Shown here: positions 1 through 8,500 of the stretch, piece by piece
Layout: each line of letters starts with the position of its first letter
Numbering within the stretch: the first letter of the stretch is position 1
From: Kutzneria sp. CA-103260
Lineage (GTDB): Bacteria; Actinomycetota; Actinomycetes; Mycobacteriales; Pseudonocardiaceae
DNA: 64,000 bases
NCBI RefSeq assembly: GCF_018263855.1
Contig: NZ_CP073318.1
Location: forward strand, 2,232,001-2,296,000
Direction: 5' to 3'
Translations under genes and position numbers: made by a program
The notes under the pieces: model-generated
What the model was told of the DNA's origin: nothing
Seen by the model: only the letters and a program-made list of their open reading frames with translations
The model's database searches: none

Positions 1-26
1 TGCCCACGCCGTCGAAGGCCGCCGCT

Positions 27-1613
27 GTGCCGATCGGGACCCGGCTGCGCCGGCTGGCCGAGCAGCAGCCGGACGGGACCGCTGTGATCGACGCGGGGAT
101 CGACGGCGTGGAGCGGGTGCTGACCTGGCGTGAGCTGGACGAGCAGGTGGACCGGATCGCCGCGCTGCTGCTGGATCTCGGCGTCGCGCCGGGGGAGCCC
201 GTCGCCTACCAGCTGCCCAACCAGGCCGAGTTCGTCGCGCTGGCGCTGGCGGTGGCCCGCATCGGCGCGGTCAGCTGCCCGCTGATGCCGATGCTGCGCC
301 GCCGCGAGACCACGTTCATGCTGGCCAAGTCCGGAGCCCGGGTGTTGGTGGTGCCACGGGAGTTCCGCGGTCGTGACTACCCGGCCGAGATCGCCGAGCT
401 GCTGGCCGGTGAGAAAACCTTGGCCGTGGAACATGTTCTGGTCATTGGTGGCACGGATGTCCCGGGGCAGAAGGACTTCGCGGCGGCGGTTGAGGCCGTC
501 ACACCCGACCCGGCCGCGATCGACCGCCGGCGCGCGGCCGTGGAGGGCCCGGCGCAGCTCCTGTTCACGTCCGGCACCTCGGGCGAGCCGAAGGGCGTGC
601 TGCATCGGATGAGCACCCTGACCCGGGCCGCCGCGATGGAGATCCGCCACCTCGGGCTGACTGTCGAGGACCGGGTGTTCGTGCCGTCACCGCTGGCCCA
701 CCAGACCGGCTTCCTCTATGGCATGTGGGTCGCGCTGGTGCTGGGCGCGCCGGTGATCCTCCAGCCGGTGTGGGACGGCCGCACCGCGCTGGCCCTGCTG
801 CGCCGGCACCGCGGCACCTTCGTGCAGGCCGCCACCCCGTTCCTCAGCGACCTCGTGGACGCCGTCGAGCAGACCGGCGACGAGCCCACCGACCTGCGAA
901 TCTTCGTGGCCACCGGCGCTGCCGTGCCCCGTGGCCTGGCCGAGCGGGCCACCCGCACGCTGGGCGCGGCCGTCTGCGGGGCCTGGGGCTCCACCGAGAC
1001 CTGCCTGGGCTCGCTGTCCGCGCCCGGCGACGAGCCGGCCAAAACCTGGGGCACCGACGGCCGGGCGCTGCGCGGCATCCGGCTGCGGGTCACCGACGAC
1101 GAAGGCAACCCGCTGCCGTCGGGCCAGCAGGGCAACTTCGAGGTCAACGGGCCGTGTGCGTTCATCGGCTACCTGGACCGTCCGGAGTGGACGGACGAGG
1201 CGCTGACCCCGGACGGCTGGTACCGCACCGGCGACCTCGCGGTCATCGACGACTCCGGCTACGTGCGGATCAACGGCCGGGTCAAGGACATCGTCAACCG
1301 GGGTGGCGAGAAGGTGCCGGTGGCCGAGATCGAGCAGCTGCTGCACACCCACCCCGCCGTGCGCGAAGCGGCCGTGGTGGCCATGCCCGACCCGCGCTTG
1401 GGCGAGCGGGCCTGCCTGTTCGCGGTGGCCGGCGAGGAGTTCGACCTGGCCGAGATGCGCCGGTTCCTGGACTCCCGCCAGGTGGCCAAGCCGTACTGGC
1501 CGGAACGGCTGGAGAAAGTGCCGGCGCTGCCGCGCAATCCCACCGGCAAGGTGCAGAAGTTCCTTCTGCGCGACCGAATCCGTCAGCTGATCGACACCGA
1601 GGATGGATCGTGA
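27..1613 (+). CDS. Acyl-CoA ligase (cyclohexanecarboxylate-CoA ligase-like)
   Basis: Adenylate-forming enzyme of 528 residues that should join a free carboxylic acid to CoA using ATP. The P-loop [11 protein letters not shown] lies near residue 180, YRTGDLAV near 398, the hinge [14 protein letters not shown] near 420 and the catalytic lysine of PTGKVQKF near 508. Spacing and the segment around residues 90-115 resemble cyclohexanecarboxylate-CoA ligases (AliA type) and related aryl/alicyclic acid ligases rather than long-chain fatty acid ligases. GTG at 27 has GAAGG 8 nt upstream and gives a normal family length, but the frame stays open to the window edge, so a start further left cannot be excluded. 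The stop overlaps the next start (GTGA). Neighbouring genes point to activation of an alicyclic PKS starter acid; the substrate is inferred. Confidence 0.8.
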   Translation: MPIGTRLRRLAEQQPDGTAVIDAGIDGVERVLTWRELDEQVDRIAALLLDLGVAPGEPVAYQLPNQAEFVALALAVARIGAVSCPLMPMLRRRETTFMLAKSGARVLVVPREFRGRDYPAEIAELLAGEKTLAVEHVLVIGGTDVPGQKDFAAAVEAVTPDPAAIDRRRAAVEGPAQLLFTSGTSGEPKGVLHRMSTLTRAAAMEIRHLGLTVEDRVFVPSPLAHQTGFLYGMWVALVLGAPVILQPVWDGRTALALLRRHRGTFVQAATPFLSDLVDAVEQTGDEPTDLRIFVATGAAVPRGLAERATRTLGAAVCGAWGSTETCLGSLSAPGDEPAKTWGTDGRALRGIRLRVTDDEGNPLPSGQQGNFEVNGPCAFIGYLDRPEWTDEALTPDGWYRTGDLAVIDDSGYVRINGRVKDIVNRGGEKVPVAEIEQLLHTHPAVREAAVVAMPDPRLGERACLFAVAGEEFDLAEMRRFLDSRQVAKPYWPERLEKVPALPRNPTGKVQKFLLRDRIRQLIDTEDGS

Positions 1614-2746
1614 GCATGGACGAGACGGCCTTCCGCGCGCTGGCCGAGGAGGTCGAGGACTTCGTCCGCGGCCCCGGCGAGCGGTACGCGGAGCAGATCG
1701 AGCGCACCGGCGAGGTGCCCGCGGGGCTGCGGCAGGAGCTGCGCGAGCGGGGTTACCTGAGCCTGGCCGCCCCGGTGGAGTACGGCGGCCGGGGCCTGGA
1801 CTTCCCGCGCTACCTGGAACTGGTCGAGCTGTTCTCGATGTCGCACGCCTCACTGCGGATGATCGTCCACGTGCACAACGGGGTGTGGCGGGCCATCGAC
1901 CAGTTCGCCACCGCCGAGCAGCGCAACCGCTTCGTGCTGCCGGCCATCGCCGGGGACCGGGTGGTCGCCTTCACGCTCACCGAGCCGACCGCCGGCACCG
2001 GCGCGGACCTGCGGTGCAGCGTCAAGCAGGAGGGCGACACCTACTACCTGTCCGGCGAGAAGCACCTGATCACCTTCGGCGTGCACTGCGACTACTGGCT
2101 GCTGTTCGCCCGGATCGAGGGCACGATCGGCAAGGACGGCACGGTGGCGCTGATGGTGCCCCGCGACACCCCGGGCGTGCTGGTGCGGTCGATGTCCAAC
2201 ACCATGGGCGTGCGCGGCACCGACCACGCACACCTGGTGTTCGACCACGCGCCGGTGCCGGTGGCCAACCGGCTCGGCGAGGTCGGGCAGGGCCTGGACG
2301 TGGCGCTGGGCGGCTTCCTCACGCCCAGCCGGATCTCGGTGGCGATGACCTGCGTCGGCCTGGCCCGGCGGGCCCAGGAACTGGCCGTGGCTCACGCCAA
2401 GGGCCGAGTCACCTTCGGCAAGCCGCTGTCCTCGCGGCAGGCGATTTCCTTTGCCCTGGCCGAGAACGCCACCGACATCGAGGCCGCCCGCCAGCTCACG
2501 CTGCACGCGGCGCGGCAGTGGACCGCCGGCGACGACTCGGCCGCCACGCTGTCGTCGATGGCCAAGCTCAACGCCGTCGACATGCTCAGCCGTGTCACCG
2601 ACAAGGCTTTGCAGGCGCACGGCGGCATCGGCTTCTGGGAGAGCAGCCCGATCGAGCGCGTGTACCGGGACGCCCGGGCGCAGCGCTTCGAGGAGGGCAC
2701 CAACGAGATCCAGAAGACCGTGATCGCCCGGGAGGTGTTGGCATGA
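1610..2746 (+). CDS. Acyl-CoA dehydrogenase
   Basis: FAD-dependent dehydrogenase of 378 residues, the usual length for short/medium-chain and cyclic acyl-CoA dehydrogenases, expected to interconvert acyl-CoA and its 2,3-enoyl form. The FAD/substrate segment [13 protein letters not shown] lies near residue 120, the C-terminal helical domain carries QAHGGIGF, and the catalytic base is the Glu directly before Gly-Thr in FEEGTNEIQ close to the C-terminus. GTG at 1610 overlaps the ligase stop and has GAGG 7 nt upstream; ATG at 1616 is a less well spaced alternative. It lies between a CoA ligase and two enoyl reductases, so it most likely helps set the unsaturation of an alicyclic acyl-CoA. Electrons would pass to electron-transfer flavoprotein, which is not encoded here. 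Confidence 0.85.
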   Translation: MSMDETAFRALAEEVEDFVRGPGERYAEQIERTGEVPAGLRQELRERGYLSLAAPVEYGGRGLDFPRYLELVELFSMSHASLRMIVHVHNGVWRAIDQFATAEQRNRFVLPAIAGDRVVAFTLTEPTAGTGADLRCSVKQEGDTYYLSGEKHLITFGVHCDYWLLFARIEGTIGKDGTVALMVPRDTPGVLVRSMSNTMGVRGTDHAHLVFDHAPVPVANRLGEVGQGLDVALGGFLTPSRISVAMTCVGLARRAQELAVAHAKGRVTFGKPLSSRQAISFALAENATDIEAARQLTLHAARQWTAGDDSAATLSSMAKLNAVDMLSRVTDKALQAHGGIGFWESSPIERVYRDARAQRFEEGTNEIQKTVIAREVLA

Positions 2747-2815
2747 GCGAGCTTGCGAGCGAATCATTCAGCGCAGAGCGTCCGCGAACGCGGACACCGA
2801 GCGCAAGCGAGGTGC
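2743..2815 (+). repeat. REP-like palindromic element forming the SDR N-terminus
   Basis: Nested inverted repeats: outer arms GCTTGCG (2751-2757) and CGCAAGC (2802-2808), inner hairpin GTCCGCG-AA-CGCGGAC (2780-2795). The element sits directly at the ATGA junction of two translationally coupled genes and is read through in frame as about 26 extra residues. The high symmetry and odd translated composition suggest an inserted palindromic repeat rather than protein-driven sequence. Genome copy number is unknown from this window. Confidence 0.55.
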
Positions 2816-3603
2816 CGCGGTGCGCGGTCACGCTGATCACCGGCGCGTCGCGGGGCATCGGCCGGCAGCTGGCGCAGACGCTGGGCCGGCAGGGCGGCAC
2901 GGTGGTGGTGAACTACAAGAAGAACGCCGACCTCGCCGAGCAGACCAAGCAGCTGGTCGAGCAGGCCGGCGGCCGGGCCGTCACGGTGGCCGCCGACGTG
3001 GAGCTGCCCGAGGACATCGAGCGGCTGTTCGACTTCGTGGCCGACGAGTTCGGCCGGCTGGACAACTTCGTCTGCAACGCGGCGGCCAGCGCGTTCAAGC
3101 CGATCATGGACCTGCGGCTGCACCACCTGGACCGCTCGTACGCGATGAACGTGCGCGCCTTCGTGCTGGGCACGCAGCGCGCCGTGGGGCTGATGGCCGG
3201 CGGCGGCCGCGTGGTGGCGCTGTCCAGCTACGGCAGCACGCACGCCTACCCGACCTACGCCGCGCTGGGCTCGGCCAAGGCCGCGGTGGAGGCGATGGTC
3301 CGCTACATGGCGGTGGAGTTCGCCGGGCGCGGCATCACCGTGAACGGCGTGAGCGGCGGCCTGATCCAGTCCGACTCGCTGGACTACTTCTACGGCGTGC
3401 CGGGCATGGCGCCGATCGAGACCGTGCTGTCGAAGATCCCGCTGGGCCGGCCGGGCACGCTGGCCGAGGTGGCCGACACGGTGGCGTTCCTGCTCTCGCC
3501 GGCCGCCACCTACATCACCGGGCAGACGCTGGTGGTCGACGGCGGCCTGTCCGTGGCGGCCCCGCCGTACACCGCCGACCTGACGCCCCCGCTGGTGCCC
3601 TGA
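2743..3603 (+). CDS. SDR-family enoyl-CoA reductase (ChcA/FabL-like)
   Basis: Short-chain dehydrogenase of 286 residues. The cofactor motif TGASRGIG begins near residue 32, NAAA lies near 110 and the active-site Tyr is in [14 protein letters not shown]. The C-terminal half ([22 protein letters not shown]) matches FabL/FabI-like enoyl reductases and the 1-cyclohexenylcarbonyl-CoA reductase ChcA more than beta-ketoacyl reductases. ChcA reduces several double bonds on the way from shikimate to cyclohexanecarboxyl-CoA. ATG at 2743 overlaps the upstream stop (ATGA). The first ~26 residues (starting [15 protein letters not shown]) are low complexity, Ser/Glu/Arg-rich and encoded by a palindromic repeat, so the ancestral N-terminus probably began close to CAVTLITG. 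Function is inferred from family and neighbours. Confidence 0.75.
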   Translation: MSELASESFSAERPRTRTPSASEVPRCAVTLITGASRGIGRQLAQTLGRQGGTVVVNYKKNADLAEQTKQLVEQAGGRAVTVAADVELPEDIERLFDFVADEFGRLDNFVCNAAASAFKPIMDLRLHHLDRSYAMNVRAFVLGTQRAVGLMAGGGRVVALSSYGSTHAYPTYAALGSAKAAVEAMVRYMAVEFAGRGITVNGVSGGLIQSDSLDYFYGVPGMAPIETVLSKIPLGRPGTLAEVADTVAFLLSPAATYITGQTLVVDGGLSVAAPPYTADLTPPLVP

Positions 3604-5588
3604 TGACCCTGGAGCTGCGCCACGTCTTCCAGCCCGGGCGGATCGGGACGCTCGCGCTGCCGCACCGTGTGGTGATGGGCCCGATGCACCTGGGGCTGGA
3701 GGCCCGGGACGACGACGGTGCCGCGCTGGCCGCGTTCTACGCCGAGCGCGTGCGCGGCGGCGCGGGCCTGATCGTCACCGGTGGCGCGGCGGTCAGCCGG
3801 GCCGGCGCCGGCGGCGCGCGTTACGGCGTGCTGACCGACCGCGCGTTCCAGCGCCGGCTGCGCCGGGTCGTGGACACGGTGCACGAGGCGGGCGGGCTCA
3901 TCGCGTTGCAGCTGTTCCACGCCGGCCGGTACGCGGTGGAGTCGGCCTTCGGAGTGCGGCCGGTGGCTCCTTCGCCGGTCTACAGCCGGCTTTCCCGGTG
4001 CGAACCCCGCGAACTGTCCACTGTGGAGGTGGGTCGCGTCGTTGACGAGTTCGCTGCGGGCGCGGAGCTGGCGCAGCGGCTGGAGTTCGACGCCGTCGAG
4101 GTGATGGGCTCGGAGGGCTACCTGGTCGACCAGTTCCTGTCGCCGCTGACCAACTGCCGTGACGACGAGTGGGGTGGCGATCCGGTGCGGCGGGCCCGGT
4201 TCGGCGTCGAGGTGACGCGCCGCGTGCGAGCCGTTGTGCGCCAGGACTTTCCGGTGATCGTGCGCTTCACCGGCGACGACCTGATGCCCGGCGGCGTTGA
4301 TCGGGACGAGGCGCTGGCCTTCGGCCGTGGACTGGTCGAGGCCGGGGCGGACGCGCTCGACGTCGGCATCGGCTGGCACGAGTCGCCGGTGCCGACCGTG
4401 CAGGCCACGGTGCCGCCGGCCGCGTGGACGCCGGTGGCCGAGCGGGTTACGCAGGCGGTGCCCGTGCCGGTGATCGCCGGCGTGCGGATCAACCGGCTGG
4501 CGCAGGCCGAAGCGGTGCTGGCCGGCGGCCGCGTGCACCTGGTGTCCATGGCGCGGCCGTTCCTGGCCGACCCGGAGCTGATCGCCCGGGGCCGTGCCGG
4601 CCGGGGCAGCATGGTCTGCATCGGGTGCAACCAGGCGTGCATCGACCGATCCCTGTTCCACCAGGAAGTCAGCTGCCTGGTCAACCCCCGCGCCGGCCGC
4701 GAACTCGGCTTTCCCCGGATCCAGTTGCGCACGCGGCGTTCGGTGGCGGTGGTCGGCGGCGGTCCGGCCGGCCTCCAGGCCGCGCTCACCCTGGCCGAAG
4801 CCGACTGCCACGTTGAGCTGTTCGAGGCGTGCGAACGGCTCGGTGGCCAATTCCGGCTCGCCGCAAGGGTTCCCGGCAAGGAGGACTACCACGACGTCGT
4901 GGCGCACTTGGCAGCCGAGCTGGACCGGCTGGGCGTCATAGTGCGACTGAACCGCTCGGTGACGTCGGCCGACATCGACCTGCTGCGCGGCTTCGACGGC
5001 CTGGTGCTGGCCACCGGCGTCACGCCGCGCGCGGTGGACATCCCCGGCACGCATCGGTCGCACGTGCTGACCTACCCGGCCGCCTTCGAGCCCGGCGCGC
5101 TGCACGGCGACGTCGTGGTCATCGGGGGCGGCGGTGTCGCCGTGGACGTCGCCCACTACGCGGCCCACGACAACAACACCCGCTCCGTCACGATCTTGCA
5201 CCGCAGTGACCGGCTCGCGTCGGCACTGGGCCGGTCGACCCGCTGGGTGACCCTGGAGGCGTTGCGCCGCAACGCAGTCGAGGTGGTCTCCGGGGTCGCC
5301 GTCAACCGTATCGACGAGGACTGCGTGAACTACACCGACGCCCAGGGCCAACTGCGGACTGCCCCGGCCGACACCGTTGTGATCGCCGCCGGCCAGGTCA
5401 ACGCCTCCCCGCTGGTCGATCTGGTGCGCGCCGCCGGCCTGCCGCACCACGTGATCGGCGGCGCGCGGCAGACCCGCGACCTCGACGGCGTGCTGGCCTT
5501 CGCGGACGGCTTGGCCGCCGGTACCGAGCTCGTCACGGCCCTGCGCGCGTCCCGCCGCCCGTCCGTCGTCACGGGAGGTGTGCTGTGA
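3603..5588 (+). CDS. FadH-like 2,4-dienoyl-CoA reductase (OYE family)
   Basis: 661-residue flavoprotein with the FadH layout. An FMN TIM barrel at ~1-340 begins FQPGRIGTLALPHRVVMGPM. A [4Fe-4S] cluster motif CIGCNQAC plus a fourth Cys follows at ~340-360, and a C-terminal FAD/NADPH half starts with VAVVGGGPAGLQAA near 382 and has a second dinucleotide motif VVVIGGGGVAVDVA near 505. The family reduces 2,4-dienoyl-CoA with NADPH. Cyclohexanecarboxyl-CoA starter pathways include a comparable dienoyl reduction, so reduction of a cyclohexadiene-carboxyl-CoA is the likely role. ATG at 3603 overlaps the SDR stop by one base (TGATG), and its own stop overlaps the GTG of the first PKS gene, which supports co-expression with the synthase. 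Confidence 0.8.
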   Translation: MTLELRHVFQPGRIGTLALPHRVVMGPMHLGLEARDDDGAALAAFYAERVRGGAGLIVTGGAAVSRAGAGGARYGVLTDRAFQRRLRRVVDTVHEAGGLIALQLFHAGRYAVESAFGVRPVAPSPVYSRLSRCEPRELSTVEVGRVVDEFAAGAELAQRLEFDAVEVMGSEGYLVDQFLSPLTNCRDDEWGGDPVRRARFGVEVTRRVRAVVRQDFPVIVRFTGDDLMPGGVDRDEALAFGRGLVEAGADALDVGIGWHESPVPTVQATVPPAAWTPVAERVTQAVPVPVIAGVRINRLAQAEAVLAGGRVHLVSMARPFLADPELIARGRAGRGSMVCIGCNQACIDRSLFHQEVSCLVNPRAGRELGFPRIQLRTRRSVAVVGGGPAGLQAALTLAEADCHVELFEACERLGGQFRLAARVPGKEDYHDVVAHLAAELDRLGVIVRLNRSVTSADIDLLRGFDGLVLATGVTPRAVDIPGTHRSHVLTYPAAFEPGALHGDVVVIGGGGVAVDVAHYAAHDNNTRSVTILHRSDRLASALGRSTRWVTLEALRRNAVEVVSGVAVNRIDEDCVNYTDAQGQLRTAPADTVVIAAGQVNASPLVDLVRAAGLPHHVIGGARQTRDLDGVLAFADGLAAGTELVTALRASRRPSVVTGGVL

Positions 5589-8500
5589 CCGCGCTGCCGC
5601 TGCTGCTGACCGGACGCACCGCCGCCGACGTCGACCGCTACGCCGTGGCGCTGGCCCGGCACCTCGACGGCGCTGAGGTTCGCGTCGCCGACGTCGGCCG
5701 TTCGTTGCTGGCGGCGGCCGGCCCCGGTCCGCACCGCGCGGTCGTGCTGGCCGGCGAGCACCCCGCCGACGCCGCGCGGTCGCTACGCAAGCTCACGCAC
5801 CGCGTGCCCGCCGCCGAGGTGGTCACCGGGTCCGGCCACGCCGACGGCAAGCTGGCGTTCGTCTTCCCGGGCCAGGGCTCGCACCGGCTGGACATGTGCC
5901 GCCCGCTGTACGAGCGCTTTCCCGCGTACGCCAAGGCCTTCGACGAGGTGGCGACGCAGTTCGCGCCGCTGCTGGACGTGCCCATGCAGCAGGTCGTGTT
6001 CAGTGGGCAGGACATCTCCGGCGATCTGCTCAAGCAGCCCCGCTACGCCCACGCGGCCATGTTCGCCGTGGAGTACGCGCTGGTCGCGCTGCTGGCGGAG
6101 TTCGGCGTGCGGCCGGACGTCGTCGGCGGGTACTCCGGCGGCGAGGACGTCGCCGCCTGCGTGGCCGGCATGGTCGGCGTGGCCGACATGTGCCGGCTGA
6201 TCGTCGCCCGCGCGCTGGCCATCGAGCAGCTGGCCCCGCCCGGCGGAATGCTGGCCGTGCAAGCCACGCTGGCCGAGGTCACCGCCGTGCTGAGCGAGGA
6301 CGTGCACATCGCCGGGTTCAACGGCCCGCGGTCGCTCGTGGTCGCCGGCCCGGACGACTCCCTGGAGCGCGTGGCCGCCGACCTGGCTGAGCGGTTCTCC
6401 GCGCGGTCGCGGCGCGTGCTGGTGGACAACCCGTTCCACACCCCGTACCTGCACCGCACCGTCACGCACTTCACCGGCAACCTGGGCGCGGTCGACTGCG
6501 CGCCGCCCACGCTGCCGTTCGTGTCCTCAGTGACCGGCGGCCTCATCGACCACGCCCTGGATGTCGGCGAGCACTGGGGTCGGCACTTCGAGCAGCCCGT
6601 GCTGTTCGCCTCCGTCGTGGAGACCATGCTGGACCTCGGCGTCACCACCTTCCTGGAGGTGGGGCCGGGCGGCACCCTGACCGCGATGGTCCACGGCGTA
6701 CTCGGCGACCAGGCGCGGCAGCGAGTGGTTCCCTTGCTGCGCCGCAACTTCCGTGACGACGAGGCGCTGCTCACCGCGCTGGCCGAGCTCCGCGTGCGAG
6801 GCCTCGACGCCGACTTCTCCTGTCTGTTCGCCGATGCGACAGTGATTCCGCTGCCGGACCCGGCCGATGCGCCGGCCGGTGCCATGGCCTTCGATCCCAC
6901 GGCGGTGGTGGACGGCCACGTCGCCGCCGTGCTCGGGCTGCCCGAGCTCACCGCCCGGCACCGCGCCGCCACCTTCCAGGACCTGGGCTTCGACTCCGTG
7001 ACGGCCGTGGAGCTGCGGCACCGGGTCAACGCCAGCACCGAACTGGACCTGCCGCTCACCGTCGTCTTCGACCACCCCACGCCGGCGGCGCTCGCCGAGC
7101 ACGTGCGGGGGCTGCTGCTCGGCGAGTCCGATGGCGAGACGGAAACCGTTGCCGCGCCGGCCGATGACGACCCGGTGGTGATCGTTGGCATGGCCTGCCG
7201 GCTGCCCGGCGGCGTCGATTCGCCGGCAGCGCTGTGGCAGTTGCTGGTGGACGAGACCGACGCGATCACCACGCCGCCGGCCAACCGGGGTTGGGCCTCC
7301 GACCACTGGCAGGGCGGATTCCTGGCCGACGCCGGCGATTTCGACGCCGCGTTCTTCGACATCTCCGCCGACGAGGCGCTGACCATGGACCCGCAGCAGC
7401 GCCTGCTGCTGGAGACCACGTGGGCCGGCGTCGAGGACGCCGGCATCGACCCCCGCCGGCTGCGCGGCACCGACATGGGCGTGTTCGTCGGCGGCATGGT
7501 CGCCGAGTACGGGCCCCGCCTGCGGCATGCCGCCGCGTCGCCGGTGCCGCCGTCGCTGACCGGCACCCTTGGCAGCGTGCTGTCCGGGCGGATCGCCTAC
7601 GCCCTGGGCTTCACCGGTCCGTCGCTGACCGTGGACACCGCTTGCTCGTCCTCGCTGGTGGCGTTGCACCTGGCCGCAGCAGCGGTGCGCGCGGGGGAGT
7701 GCGCGCTGGCAGTGGCCGGCGGCGTGACCGTGATGCCGGATGACGGCGTGCTGGCCGAGTTCGCGCGGCAGGGCGGCTTGGCCGCCGACGGTCGCTGCAA
7801 GGCATTTTCCGACGACGCCGACGGCACCGGATTCGCCGAGGGCGTCGGGGTGCTGGTGCTTCAGCGGCGGTCGGCGGCGCTGCGCGACGGCCGGCGCATC
7901 CTGGCCGTGGTGCGGGGTTCGGCGATCAACTCCGATGGCGCCTCCAACGGACTGACCGCGCCCAACGGCCGCGCCCAGCAGCGGGTGATCCGCCGGGCGC
8001 TGCGCCGTGGCGGGCTGGCACCGTCCGATGTGGACGTTGTTGAGGCGCATGGCACCGGCACCAGGCTGGGCGACCCGATCGAAGCCCAGGCGCTGCAAGC
8101 CGTCTACGGCGGCGCGGACCGGCCGGAGCCGCTGCTGATCGGTTCGGTGAAGTCCAACATCGGCCACACCCAAGCTGCCGCCGGCGTCGCCGGCGTGATC
8201 AAGATGGTGCTGGCCATGCGGCACGGCGTGCTGCCGGCGACGCTGCACGTGTCCGCGCCGGCCACGGCGGTGTCCTGGTCCGGGGTGCGTCCCGCCGTGA
8301 CCGCCACGCCGTGGCCTGAGACGGGTCGACCCCGCCGCGCGGGCGTGTCGTCGTTCGGTATCTCCGGCACCAACGCGCATGTGGTGCTGGAACAGGGCTC
8401 AGAGTCCCCCAACGGTACCGGCGCCGCGGGTGTCGTGCCGTGGCTGCTGTCTGCGCGCAGTGAAGCCGCCTTGCGTGGCCAGGCTCGTCGCCTCGCCGCC

